Shown: positions 1 through 7,648, numbered from the stretch's first letter. The stretch is 23,509 bases of DNA from Flavobacteriales bacterium UBA6049 (GCA_002429085.1 DIYR01000067.1:1-23509), one strand, 5' to 3'. The notes: a model not told the origin generated them from the sequence alone. Numbers and translations are program-made.

Positions 1-1
1 G

Positions 2-670
2 GGGCGCGATGCAGCCGGAAAAGGTGGGGTAATCAAAACCATGATGCAACGCGTTAGTCCGCGCGTGTTTAAAACAGTAGCATTACCAACTCCAACTGAG
101 CGGGAAAAAACGCAGTATTATCTGCAGAGGTATATCCAACACTTACCCGCAGCAGGTGAGGTAGTTTTATTTGATAGAAGCTGGTACAATCGAGCAGGGG
201 TTGAACATGTGATGGACTTTTGTACGGAAGAAGAGTATCAGCGTTTTTTGACCATGTGTCCAGGCTTTGAACAATCCTTAGTAAAAGAGGGAATTTTGCT
301 CATCAAGTATTTCTTAGATATTGATGAAAAAACGCAAGAGAAGCGTTTTAAAGCAAGGTTAACAGACTCTGTTAAGCATTGGAAGTTAAGTCCGATGGAT
401 ATAGAATCTTGGAGAAGGTTTGATCATTATACAGAAGCGTATGCAGCTATGATCAGGTATACTGATACGCATTTTGCACCTTGGTATAAAGTTGATTCTA
501 ACGACAAGAAGATAGCTCGTTTGAGTTGCATTCAGCATATGCTATCAGTAATTCCATATGAACATATTCCGTTTGATCCTCCTAGTTTTCCAAAAAGAGA
601 ACGCCTCAAGCCAAAACCAGCTCAGCCAGCGTTTCGTTTTGAAGTTCCAACTTACGAATACAAAGACTAA
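2..670 (+). CDS. ppk2: Polyphosphate kinase 2 (PPK2 class I), 3' part
   Basis: Transfers phosphate between polyphosphate and nucleoside di/triphosphates in the cytoplasm. The gene is cut by the left edge of the window; reading frame 2 is open from base 2 and begins inside the Walker A loop, GRDAAGKGG. The first visible ATG (base 41) is therefore internal and not the start. About 50 residues later comes the Walker B-like block VVLFDRSWYNRAG, followed by the lid-type motif RLTDSVKHWKLSPMD. These three blocks in this order are diagnostic of the PPK2 family. Some 222 residues are visible; family members are about 270-300 residues, so only the N-terminal region is missing. The tail is proline/lysine rich (PKRERLKPKPAQP). 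The next gene starts 57 bp downstream on the same strand. Confidence 0.93.
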   Translation, partial: GRDAAGKGGVIKTMMQRVSPRVFKTVALPTPTEREKTQYYLQRYIQHLPAAGEVVLFDRSWYNRAGVEHVMDFCTEEEYQRFLTMCPGFEQSLVKEGILLIKYFLDIDEKTQEKRFKARLTDSVKHWKLSPMDIESWRRFDHYTEAYAAMIRYTDTHFAPWYKVDSNDKKIARLSCIQHMLSVIPYEHIPFDPPSFPKRERLKPKPAQPAFRFEVPTYEYKD

Positions 671-727
671 TAACTGTACGTCTCTTTTCCGACATTTTAT
701 GTGCTGAGATCTCACCATGTTTGAAGC

Positions 728-1342
728 ATGATAAAACAAGGACTCATTATAGTTTTGCTGACTCTTATTGGTGCAGTAGTTTACGGACAGAAAGATTTGT
801 CAAAGTTTGGAATTGCAGATAACGAAGCTCCTAAAGGGCTAGAAGTAGGAACTCAATTACCAAATGCAGAAGGTGTTGGAGCTGATGGTGAACTAGTGAA
901 ACTAAAGTCGATTAAGCAAGAAGGAGCACTGGTTGTTATATTTTTTAGAGGAGAGTGGTGTCCATATTGCACACAACATTTATCCGCAGTATCAGATTCA
1001 ATTGCAATGCTTCAAAAAGCAGGAGCAACTGTAGTTGCAATAACGCCAGAAATGAAAAAAGAAGACAATGAACTGGGAAGCGATATTGTATTCTTATATG
1101 ATAAGGGAAACAGGTTGATGGAAGCATTTGATGTTGATTTTCATGTTACCAAAGCTTACCAAGATAAAGTGATGAATTACAAAAGCTTTGACTTGGCAGA
1201 TCATAATGGCCAAGAGAAAGCTGTACTGCCGGTACCAGGAACATTTGTATTTGACGAAAATGGTAAACTAGTTGGAAAGCATATAGATGTGAATTACACT
1301 GAGCGTTCAACAGTAGCTTGGATGCTTGATCAATTGAACTAA
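728..1342 (+). CDS. Exported peroxiredoxin-like (AhpC/TSA, redoxin-fold) protein
   Basis: Predicted thiol-dependent peroxidase or disulfide oxidoreductase acting in the periplasm. Residues 1-20 form a signal peptide with a short positive start, a hydrophobic core and likely cleavage after YG before QKDLSK. The thioredoxin-fold active site is GEWCPYC, with Cys78 and Cys81 in a CxxC arrangement, followed by the family's PEMKKE region and a cis-proline-type LPVPGTFVFDENG strand near residue 170. Length (204 residues) fits the PRX-like-2/AhpC-TSA group. It overlaps the convergent glycosyltransferase gene by 4 nt at the 3' end, and a good intrinsic terminator for this gene lies inside that neighbour. 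The substrate is unknown. The CxxC makes it more thioredoxin/BCP-like than a classical 2-Cys peroxiredoxin. Confidence 0.85.
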   Translation: MIKQGLIIVLLTLIGAVVYGQKDLSKFGIADNEAPKGLEVGTQLPNAEGVGADGELVKLKSIKQEGALVVIFFRGEWCPYCTQHLSAVSDSIAMLQKAGATVVAITPEMKKEDNELGSDIVFLYDKGNRLMEAFDVDFHVTKAYQDKVMNYKSFDLADHNGQEKAVLPVPGTFVFDENGKLVGKHIDVNYTERSTVAWMLDQLN

Positions 1343-2343
1343 ACGTACCAACAGTTGGTGCCTAATTTAAATCCACATGATTGAAGCCAAGATTCTAATT
1401 GAATTCTTGGCTTTTTTGGTGGGTATACACAAATTAATAGCTGTGAATTAGCATGTTCTTTGAGTATGTCAGTTAACTCTTGAGCAGAATAAGACAGTTG
1501 ATCCAAGGTATCGTATTCAATAAGGTGTTCATTCAGTAGATGAGAAACAAGCTGTTGCTTTTTCCCTTTACCGATCAGAAATGTTGGTTTGCTTGATTTA
1601 TAGTCATGTTTTATCCAATGTTTGATTTTTAATTGAAAAAATGATGTTTGCTGGTAATGACTGCTATTTCGAGAGGTGCGATCTGGGTGTTCTCTCCAGT
1701 GATGTGTTATGGTATCAATACCTATGAACGGAATGTTTTTTGAGAGCCATTTTAAAACCATATCATAATCTTCTGGATAATTGAGCGAGGCAAATCCACC
1801 AATAGCATCAATTTGGGCACGAGAAGTCATCCAATTAGCAGATGCTATTACACACTCACGATATTTCCATTGTTGAAAGTCGTTTTCATCAATACGATTG
1901 TTTAGCCAGTTTTGATAGTCTAGATATCCTTTGCTAATAGGTTTATTGCTGAAATATTTCACCTTTCCAGAAATAATAGCCTCTGGGTGTTGCCGGAAGA
2001 CTTCAATAAACGATGCTAGTTTATTCTTCGGCATCACATCATCGCCATCCATTCGTGTAATTAAAGACTCTGTTGAATTGTAATACGCGGTAGTTAAGGC
2101 GTCAACAATTCCGTTGCCAGTATTCTTTAAAAGAACAATTCTATGATCTTTCAACGCATATTGTTTCAATATAGCTACAGTGTTATCGGTACTATGATCA
2201 TCAACCACATATAGTTTGAAATGAGGGTAAGATTGATTCAAGATGCTATTTACACATTCAGAAATCCAAGAAGCCACGTTTTTAACGGGCATTACTATTG
2301 CTATTTCATCGTATTGTAACACAGTATACGAAAGTAAGCTCAT
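1339..2343 (-). CDS. Family 2 glycosyltransferase with C-terminal extension
   Basis: GT-A fold enzyme expected to transfer a sugar from a nucleotide-sugar donor in glycan or glycolipid synthesis at the inner face of the membrane. The N-terminal Rossmann part contains IAIVMPVKNVASW and YVVDDHSTDNT (residues 15-55). The metal-binding DxD is RMDGDD (residues 98-102), and the acceptor-side acidic pair is YPEDYDM (around 190). From about residue 235 there is an extra domain beginning FLIGKGKKQQ, which resembles a small nucleotide-binding-like segment and is not part of the catalytic core. No membrane segment is evident. The ATG at 2343 lies 39 bp from the divergent FMN reductase start. The 3' end overlaps the peroxiredoxin gene by 4 nt, and its last codons carry that gene's terminator hairpin on the other strand. 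The acceptor cannot be inferred. Confidence 0.88.
   Translation of the reverse strand: MSLLSYTVLQYDEIAIVMPVKNVASWISECVNSILNQSYPHFKLYVVDDHSTDNTVAILKQYALKDHRIVLLKNTGNGIVDALTTAYYNSTESLITRMDGDDVMPKNKLASFIEVFRQHPEAIISGKVKYFSNKPISKGYLDYQNWLNNRIDENDFQQWKYRECVIASANWMTSRAQIDAIGGFASLNYPEDYDMVLKWLSKNIPFIGIDTITHHWREHPDRTSRNSSHYQQTSFFQLKIKHWIKHDYKSSKPTFLIGKGKKQQLVSHLLNEHLIEYDTLDQLSYSAQELTDILKEHANSQLLICVYPPKKPRIQLESWLQSCGFKLGTNCWYV
1384..1417 (+). terminator. Intrinsic terminator of the peroxiredoxin gene, inside the GT2 coding sequence
   Basis: A hairpin with 9-bp arms, AAGCCAAGA (1384-1392) and TCTTGGCTT (1405-1413), encloses a 12-nt loop. The loop can extend the stem by three further pairs around a one-base bulge. 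A run of six T (1412-1417) follows directly on the plus strand. It sits 42 nt after the peroxiredoxin stop codon. On the minus strand the same bases encode the C-terminal end of the glycosyltransferase. Confidence 0.65.
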
Positions 2344-2352
2344 TTGAAATTG

Positions 2353-2360
2353 TAGTTTTG
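2353..2360 (+). promoter_or_regulatory. Candidate -7 element for the FMN reductase gene
   Basis: TAGTTTTG matches the Bacteroidota -7 consensus TAnnTTTG and ends 22 nt before the ATG at 2383. No well-placed TTG -33 element was found, so this is tentative. It overlaps one arm of a 7-bp inverted repeat, GTAGTTT (2352-2358) and AAACTAC (2375-2381), in the short divergent spacer. Confidence 0.35.
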
Positions 2361-2382
2361 AGAATAATCAAATCAAACTACT

Positions 2383-2961
2383 ATGCAATTCAATATCGCA
2401 GTTATTTATGGTTCTGTTCGCTCTTCTCGAATGGGGATTCGTGGAGCACTTTTCGTTCAAAGAAGCCTAGAACAGAAGGGACATCAAGTTCAGTTGGTAG
2501 ATGCTGCAAAGTATGATTTGCCATTATTAGATAGGATGTTCAAAGAGTATGATTCTGAACAAGCGCCAGCTGGGATGAAAGAAATTGCTGGTATATTATC
2601 TTGGGCAGATGGATTTGTGATTGTAAGCGGTGAGTATAATCATAGTATTCCTCCAGCGCTAAAGAATCTGTTAGATCATTATCAGGCTGAATATCATTTT
2701 AAGCCAAGTGCTATTGCTACATATTCGGCTGGGCCATTTGGAGGGGTAAGAACTGCACCACATGTAAGAGCTATAACAGGAGAGCTAGGTATGCCAAGTA
2801 TCCCTACTATGTTTGCGATGTCAGCAGTAGGAAAATCGTTTGATGAAAATGGAAAAGCGCTAGATCCTTCTTATGAAAAGAGAATCCAGCGCTTCATCAG
2901 TGAGTTTGAATGGTACTTAGCTGCGTTTAAAAGTCAACGCGAACTAGGTACACCTTATTAG
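2383..2961 (+). CDS. NAD(P)H-dependent FMN reductase-family flavoprotein
   Basis: Flavodoxin-like fold protein that reduces FMN, quinones or azo compounds with NAD(P)H in the cytoplasm. The N-terminal phosphate-binding loop for FMN is GSVRSSRMG (residues 10-18). The family signature SGEYNHSIPPALKNLLD (residues 82-98) and the loop SAGPFGG (about 115-121) follow, as in FMN_red (Pfam) proteins. At 192 residues it is a normal full-length member. It is divergent from the glycosyltransferase and overlaps the convergent RRM gene by 4 nt at its stop codon. The physiological electron acceptor is not evident from the context. Confidence 0.9.
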   Translation: MQFNIAVIYGSVRSSRMGIRGALFVQRSLEQKGHQVQLVDAAKYDLPLLDRMFKEYDSEQAPAGMKEIAGILSWADGFVIVSGEYNHSIPPALKNLLDHYQAEYHFKPSAIATYSAGPFGGVRTAPHVRAITGELGMPSIPTMFAMSAVGKSFDENGKALDPSYEKRIQRFISEFEWYLAAFKSQRELGTPY

Positions 2962-3254
2962 TAACGATCGTTGTTGAATCGTCTGTTTCCGCCTCTATCG
3001 TTAGATCTTTTTGGACGATCTTCAGCTTCTTTTACTACGATAGCTCTTCCATCGTATTCAGCTCCGTTTAACGCAGAGATAGCGCTTTTACCTTCAGAAT
3101 CATCGCTCATTTCAACGAATCCGAAACCTTTAGAACGACCAGTATCACGGTCAGTGATAATTTTAGCTGAATCTACTGATCCATAATCTTCAAATACTTC
3201 TCTTAACTCATCACTAGTCAATCGATAGTTCAAGTTGGCAACAAAAATGTTCAT
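2958..3254 (-). CDS. RRM-domain RNA-binding protein
   Basis: Small single-RRM protein of 98 residues, of the kind Bacteroidota use as RNA chaperone or post-transcriptional regulator. RNP-2 is IFVANL (residues 3-8) and RNP-1 is KGFGFVEM (residues 42-49), both intact with the aromatic residues that stack on RNA. The tail from residue 79 is rich in Arg, Gly and Asn (NDRGGNRRFNNDRY), typical of low-complexity RNA-binding extensions. The ATG at 3254 was chosen because RNP-2 begins right after it. An upstream in-frame ATG (3299) would add 15 hydrophobic residues (SSFNFLTFLFFS) foreign to the family. The leader between the predicted promoter and the start is over 100 nt, which fits post-transcriptional or temperature-dependent control. 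Confidence 0.92.
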   Translation of the reverse strand: MNIFVANLNYRLTSDELREVFEDYGSVDSAKIITDRDTGRSKGFGFVEMSDDSEGKSAISALNGAEYDGRAIVVKEAEDRPKRSNDRGGNRRFNNDRY

Positions 3255-3371
3255 AGAAAAAAATAAAAAAGTTAAAAAATTGAATGAACTGGCATCCATA
3301 GTTATAGGCCAACTAAAAAATCGAAAAAAAGCGACAACTAGTCAGATTCTACGTCTGGAATAAATTCTGCG

Positions 3372-3401
3372 CAAAGGTAGCTGAAAAAGCCCCGATTATA
3401 A
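3372..3401 (-). promoter_or_regulatory. Predicted promoter of the RRM gene
   Basis: Read on the minus strand, TTA (3401-3399), a 19-nt spacer and TACCTTTG (3379-3372) approximate the Bacteroidota pattern of TTG at -33 and TAnnTTTG at -7, with one mismatch at -33. Transcription starting near 3365 would give an RRM leader of about 110 nt that is A/T-rich near the start codon. Confidence 0.6.
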
Positions 3402-3444
3402 GGACGCGAAAAAAGTTTAACATTTGTTCATCTATTGTTTAAGC

Positions 3445-4122
3445 ATGATAATCGATGTTCATAGTCATTTAGTAGGGGGTGGGAGCTGTAACCTATTGAT
3501 TACTAGTTATGATTGGCGGAATTCCGAAAATGTTTCGGGCTTTTTTTCTATAGGGGCACACCCATGGTTTTCTTCATATGCTGTTCAAATAGATGAATTG
3601 GCACAACTACCTAATTGCTTGGCTATTGGAGAAACAGGCCTTGATAGAGTGCAGGGACTACCGTTTGATACACAACTTAAATCTTTTGAAGCGCAAATTC
3701 TGCTATCAGAAAGAGTTAAGAAACCATTGATAATTCATTGTGTAAAAGCATTCGATGAGGTGCTTCGTTTGAAGAAGAAACACGAGCCAACTCAACCATG
3801 GATTATTCATGGTTTTCAGAAGAATGCAAGTTTAGCAAAGCAATTGATAGAGGCTGGTTGCTATCTGTCAATAGGCATAGGTATTAAGAGAGATAAAGTA
3901 AGGGAGATGGTTAAAACTATCCCAGTTGAACGCTTATTTCTTGAAACTGATGATTCGAATATCTCTATTACAAGTGTATATGTCTTAATGGCCGAAGCCT
4001 TGAATATTTCTCTCGGAAATTTGGAAAGCATACTTTCGCGAAACTTCGAAATAGCGTTCAAGAAAGATGCATACGAATTGGTTAGAGAGAACGGAATTAC
4101 TTATAAAGGAATCGGGAACTAA
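3445..4122 (+). CDS. TatD-family metal-dependent hydrolase
   Basis: Predicted metal-dependent phosphoesterase/DNase of the amidohydrolase superfamily, cytoplasmic. The metal-binding and family motifs are all present: DVHSH with His6 and His8, GAHPW (38-41), GETGLD with Glu63, IIHCVKA with His98, IIHGF with His122, and LETDD with Asp169. At 225 residues it is shorter than the usual 255-265 residue TatD proteins but matches a compact form common in Bacteroidota. The ATG at 3445 puts the HxH motif at its normal distance; an upstream TTG at 3424 is less likely. The last 56 nt overlap the start of tcdA in another frame, so the two genes are almost certainly co-transcribed. Confidence 0.88.
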   Translation: MIIDVHSHLVGGGSCNLLITSYDWRNSENVSGFFSIGAHPWFSSYAVQIDELAQLPNCLAIGETGLDRVQGLPFDTQLKSFEAQILLSERVKKPLIIHCVKAFDEVLRLKKKHEPTQPWIIHGFQKNASLAKQLIEAGCYLSIGIGIKRDKVREMVKTIPVERLFLETDDSNISITSVYVLMAEALNISLGNLESILSRNFEIAFKKDAYELVRENGITYKGIGN

Positions 4123-4792
4123 AAAACTAGCAGAGTCACATGTTTTAATAGTAGGACTTGGCGGTGTAGGTAGTTTTGCTGCCGAGTTTATTGCACGAGC
4201 TGGAGTTGGTAGAATGACTATTGTGGATGGTGATGAGGTTGATCCTACTAATATTAATCGCCAATTGCCAGCTTTACATAGTACTATCGGTAAGGATAAG
4301 GTTGATGTAATGAAACAACGATTGTTGGATATTAATCCAACACTTGAATTATCGGTAGTTAAAGAGTTTGTGCAGCCAGAGAGAGTTGAAACTTTATTAG
4401 ATGGAGTAAATCCAGATTATGCACTTGACTGTATCGATTCTTTAAAACCGAAAGTCTGGTTTATTGTAGCTTGTAAAAAGAGAAACATACCAATAGTTTC
4501 TTCTATGGGAGCTGGAGGGAAAATGGATCCTTCAGAGGTAAGAGTTTCGGATATTTCAAAGACTTACAATTGCAAATTGGCATTTGCTGTTCGCAAAAGA
4601 CTTGGTAGAGACCATCGTATCAAAAGAGGGGTAAAGGCTGTTTACTCAATGGAGGTTCCAGACCCTGAAAGCTTGAAAATGGTAGAGGGTGCAGAATTTA
4701 AAAAAAGCTTTTACGGTACAATCTCATTTCTTCCTGCTGCATTCGGATTACATGCTGCCGCCACAGTTATCAATGATTTATTGGCTGATTAA
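4067..4792 (+). CDS. tcdA: tRNA threonylcarbamoyladenosine dehydratase (TcdA/CsdL type)
   Basis: E1-like, ATP-dependent enzyme that cyclises t6A at tRNA position 37 to ct6A. The N-terminus NWLERTELLI is characteristic of TcdA. It is followed by the nucleotide-binding loop VLIVGLGGVGSFAAE (residues 26-40), the VDGDEVDPTNINRQ segment (53-66) with the Arg used in adenylate formation, and SSMGAGGKMDP in the middle of the protein. Length (241 residues) is normal. The ATG at 4067 lies within the end of the TatD gene; it is supported by the conserved WLERTELL start. It overlaps the convergent hydrolase-OsmC gene by 15 nt. General ThiF/MoeB proteins share the loop, but the start and the RKRLGRDHRIKRG segment favour TcdA. 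Confidence 0.92.
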   Translation: MHTNWLERTELLIKESGTKKLAESHVLIVGLGGVGSFAAEFIARAGVGRMTIVDGDEVDPTNINRQLPALHSTIGKDKVDVMKQRLLDINPTLELSVVKEFVQPERVETLLDGVNPDYALDCIDSLKPKVWFIVACKKRNIPIVSSMGAGGKMDPSEVRVSDISKTYNCKLAFAVRKRLGRDHRIKRGVKAVYSMEVPDPESLKMVEGAEFKKSFYGTISFLPAAFGLHAAATVINDLLAD

Positions 4793-6004
4793 GTGATTGA
4801 CCTTGGTGTGAACTTCTACCGGACTATGTAGGGTTTTGTGAACAGGACACTTATCAGCTATTTGGCTTAGTTTCTCTATTTGAGATTCATCTAGTTCTCC
4901 GATAAATGTGATTTTTCGCTCAAAACGGTCGATTTTAGGAGATGTCTGTTCACATGATTCGCAATCTGAAGCATAGGATTTATTGTGATCAATCTTAACT
5001 GTGACATGTTCTAAAGGCCATTCTTTTCTTCTTGCGTACATCTGAATGGTCATAGCAGTACAAGCAGCAAGTGCGGAGCTGAGTAAATCATATGGAGAAG
5101 GACCTAGGTTTTCACCACCAACTGTTTCAGGTTCATCAGCTAAGAAGTGATGCCTACCTGATTGAAGTTCAGTAGTAAATCCTTGGTTAGCAAGTTCTGC
5201 AATTACTTGATGTTCTTGTGAACTATTTGACTTAGTTGGTAGGCTAATGTATCGGGACAACCATTGGCCTATTATAGCTCCAACATATTCTCCATCAGCT
5301 TTACTACTTAACAAGTGATCGGCACCATCTAATGAGATGAATGATTTAGGGTGATGAGCTTCGTTGTAGATATCTTTGGCATTGTTTATTCCTACAATAG
5401 TGTCTTGTGGACTATGGAGAATTAAAAGAGCTTTACCTCTAAGCTCTTTTGTAATTGAAGAGAGACTTCTATTTTTCAAATCCTCAATAAATGAAGATCT
5501 GACTTTGAAAGGCCTTCCTCCGATGGAAACGGTTGCTTCTCCTTTCTCTAGGATTTCTTCTTCTTTTTCGGCTAGCAAATGCGTAACATGTTCTGGATCA
5601 CTTGGAGCCCCTACAGTTGCAATAGCTTTCACAGAATCAAGTTTAGCTCCTGCACGTAAAACAGCAGCTCCGCCTAATGAATGACCAACTAATAATTGTG
5701 GAGACTCAAGGTGTTTTTCCATGTAGTCACATGCAGCTTTTAGGTCTGATAGGTTAGTAGCAAAAGAAGAATCTTCAAAAGCTCCTTCACTTTTACCTAA
5801 TCCTGTGAAATCAAATCGAAAAACAGCTATTCCATTTTGTCCCAGTCCTCTGCTAATACTTCGTGAGGCATGAAGATCTTTACTGCAAGTAAAACAATGA
5901 GCGAAAAGTGCATAGGCTATTGGTTTTTGATCAGTTGGCCAATCAATTGTGGCAGAAAGATGGTGTCCAAACTTATTTGTGAAGGTGACTTTTTCTAATC
6001 GCAT
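4778..6004 (-). CDS. Bifunctional alpha/beta hydrolase-OsmC family protein
   Basis: Two-domain fusion. Residues 1-255 are an alpha/beta hydrolase: nucleophile Ser109 in LLVGHSLGGAA, acid Asp201 in HSPQDTIV and base His230 in LDGADHLL complete a triad. Residues 265-408 are an OsmC/Ohr-like domain with the two expected redox cysteines, Cys315 in ALAACTAMT and Cys386 in DKCPVHKTL. Such domains reduce organic hydroperoxides, so the fusion may hydrolyse an ester and detoxify a peroxide; the substrate is inferred only by family. An extra CESC motif lies near residues 348-351. This is a known domain architecture. It lies 91 bp downstream of the response regulator on the same strand, but a -7-like element suggests its own promoter. 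Confidence 0.92.
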   Translation of the reverse strand: MRLEKVTFTNKFGHHLSATIDWPTDQKPIAYALFAHCFTCSKDLHASRSISRGLGQNGIAVFRFDFTGLGKSEGAFEDSSFATNLSDLKAACDYMEKHLESPQLLVGHSLGGAAVLRAGAKLDSVKAIATVGAPSDPEHVTHLLAEKEEEILEKGEATVSIGGRPFKVRSSFIEDLKNRSLSSITKELRGKALLILHSPQDTIVGINNAKDIYNEAHHPKSFISLDGADHLLSSKADGEYVGAIIGQWLSRYISLPTKSNSSQEHQVIAELANQGFTTELQSGRHHFLADEPETVGGENLGPSPYDLLSSALAACTAMTIQMYARRKEWPLEHVTVKIDHNKSYASDCESCEQTSPKIDRFERKITFIGELDESQIEKLSQIADKCPVHKTLHSPVEVHTKVNHLISQ

Positions 6005-6019
6005 GTACTACGTTTTTGT

Positions 6020-6027
6020 CAAATTTA
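6020..6027 (-). promoter_or_regulatory. Candidate -7 element for the hydrolase-OsmC gene
   Basis: On the minus strand TAAATTTG matches TAnnTTTG and ends 15 nt before the ATG at 6004. No clear TTG -33 element is present at 17-23 nt, so transcription could also continue from the kinase-regulator operon upstream. Confidence 0.4.
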
Positions 6028-6095
6028 GAGATGATAAAAACACCATGAAGTTTAGGAAAAGACACTTAGGTCAAAAAAGAGCTTGATAAGGTTAC

Positions 6096-6758
6096 TTATT
6101 CGTTATGAGCATTATAAATGCCATTACGGATGGCGTATTTAACCACGCCAGCAACATTTTTAGCTCCTGATTTTTCCATGATCCCTTGCCGGATACCTTC
6201 TATGGTTCTAACACTTTTTTTCAGGGCATCTGCAATTTGAGAATTAGTGTATTCTTCGCAAATCAACATAACCACTTGTCTTTCAATGTCGTTAAGTTCC
6301 TTTTCAGGTTCGTAATGCTCAGAAATGTGATATCGTTGTCTGAGGCCTGCAGCATATGCATTTTGAACCTTTGGTGTTTGGTAAGTTCCGTTTTTATGAA
6401 CTTCCTGGATGGCTTCAACCAAAATGTCAGGAGAAACGCTTTTATCTAGATATGCTGATGCGCCCTTGTCCATTGCTTCACGAATGTTTTGAACTGAATC
6501 AAACATACTTAGCATAATGCATCTAATTGATGGGTATTCTTTTCTGACGAAAGCAACTAGTTCAATACCATCCATTACAGGCATTCGAACATCACTTATT
6601 AATATATTAGGAAGTACTGCCGATTTCTTTAGGTAATCAATTACCTGATCTCCAGCATCGAATTCACCAACAACTTCAATAGAGCGATATCTATTAAGTA
6701 GCTTACTGATGGATTGTTGGAAAAGCTTGTGGTCGTCTGCTATTATTACGCTGATCAT
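6096..6758 (-). CDS. NarL/FixJ-type response regulator
   Basis: DNA-binding response regulator of 220 residues, partner of the overlapping kinase gene. The receiver domain has the acidic pair Asp8-Asp9 (IIADDH), phospho-acceptor Asp56 (LISDVRMP), a switch Ser84 (MLSMFD) and Lys106 (YLDKSVSP). The C-terminal LuxR-type HTH spans about residues 150-212, including ERQVVMLICEEYTNSQIADAL and RTIEGIRQGIMEKSGAKN. The start is fixed by MISVIIADDH, the standard receiver opening, and lies 56 nt inside the kinase gene. Target genes are unknown. The downstream hydrolase-OsmC gene or the palindrome upstream of the kinase gene are possible targets by position only. Confidence 0.93.
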   Translation of the reverse strand: MISVIIADDHKLFQQSISKLLNRYRSIEVVGEFDAGDQVIDYLKKSAVLPNILISDVRMPVMDGIELVAFVRKEYPSIRCIMLSMFDSVQNIREAMDKGASAYLDKSVSPDILVEAIQEVHKNGTYQTPKVQNAYAAGLRQRYHISEHYEPEKELNDIERQVVMLICEEYTNSQIADALKKSVRTIEGIRQGIMEKSGAKNVAGVVKYAIRNGIYNAHNE

Positions 6759-7545
6759 GATTGTGCACAGTAATGGTTGTTCCCTCTCCTATTTCAGAGG
6801 ATACCTCTAAGGTAGCATTTACTTGGTCAGCTCGGATTTGCATATTCAATAAACCTATCCCACTTGAACGATTTTCTACTTGGGCTAGGTTAAAACCGAT
6901 ACCATTATCAGATACCTTCAACCAAAAAGTGTCTCCGTTCAGTTCAATTTCTATCTTGATATGAGTGGCTCTGGCATACTTAATAGTATTGTTTACCGAC
7001 TCTTGAATGATGCGATAAATAGCTAACTCTGTATCTGGAGTTAAATGAGATATATCAGTATTGAATTTTAGGTCAATTTCAATGTTTCTGCGTAGTAATA
7101 CTCCTTGAATAAAATCATTAACAGCTCCTATTAGTCCTTGTCTTTCAAGAACATCTGGTTGTAAATCTCTTGAAATATTGCGAACATGATAAACAACTTC
7201 ATCTAACGTTGAAGACGTATGGTGAAGAATGTTTGATAGATCTTCAGTAATAGGACCTTTGATATGATCAGGAATAAGCGAAACGTTACTTTTTGCCATA
7301 TTAAGGGAGGCTCCAAGATTATCGTGAAGTTCAATTGCAATACGCTTTTGCGTTTCTTCAGCAATTTGAATCAATTTAGACATCAAAAGCTTTTGGTTTT
7401 GATGATCTTCTTTCTCCTGAGCAAGCGTGTTCTTCAGCGATTCTATCTCTTTTCTATTGTGAACAATTAGATAGATTGCAGAAATTGCTCCTGCTACAAT
7501 GAGCATAGAGCCAAGTATTAGTAATGATTGTAAGGAGGCAATCAT
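6703..7545 (-). CDS. Membrane-anchored NarX-type sensor histidine kinase without an evident sensor domain
   Basis: HisKA_3-class kinase of 280 residues. One transmembrane helix (about residues 7-28) is followed by a coiled-coil-like stretch (31-65) and the H-box IAIELHDNLGASLNMAK with His74. The ATPase domain has an N-box (VNNTIKYARA), G1 DNGIGF and G2 SGIGLLNM. Only about six residues precede the membrane helix, so there is no periplasmic sensor; the signal would have to come through the membrane, the linker or a partner protein. The ATG at 7545 is preferred over an in-frame TTG at 7551. The last 17 or so residues lie beyond the ATPase fold and exist because the gene overlaps the regulator by 56 nt. 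Confidence 0.9.
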   Translation of the reverse strand: MIASLQSLLILGSMLIVAGAISAIYLIVHNRKEIESLKNTLAQEKEDHQNQKLLMSKLIQIAEETQKRIAIELHDNLGASLNMAKSNVSLIPDHIKGPITEDLSNILHHTSSTLDEVVYHVRNISRDLQPDVLERQGLIGAVNDFIQGVLLRRNIEIDLKFNTDISHLTPDTELAIYRIIQESVNNTIKYARATHIKIEIELNGDTFWLKVSDNGIGFNLAQVENRSSGIGLLNMQIRADQVNATLEVSSEIGEGTTITVHNHDQRNNSRRPQAFPTIHQ

Positions 7546-7648
7546 AATCAAGGAACAGAGTTAAGCTTTAGAGATTATCGAAGTTATACCTAGGAACATC
7601 GATTTTTTTGGTTTCTTATGATTCTTGCACATATGATCTAGTTAGAGC

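Noticed and set aside
2352..2381. Inverted repeat GTAGTTT/AAACTAC in the divergent spacer before the FMN reductase gene
   Set aside because: Seven-base arms with a 16-nt gap in AT-rich DNA are not convincing as an operator; noted only with the promoter element.
2971..3186. Plus-strand open frame over the RRM gene
   Set aside because: It is the antisense image of the conserved RNP motifs and has no plausible start context.
5376..5684. Plus-strand open frame of 102 codons inside the hydrolase-OsmC gene
   Set aside because: It lies wholly within a well-supported alpha/beta hydrolase domain and its product resembles no family.
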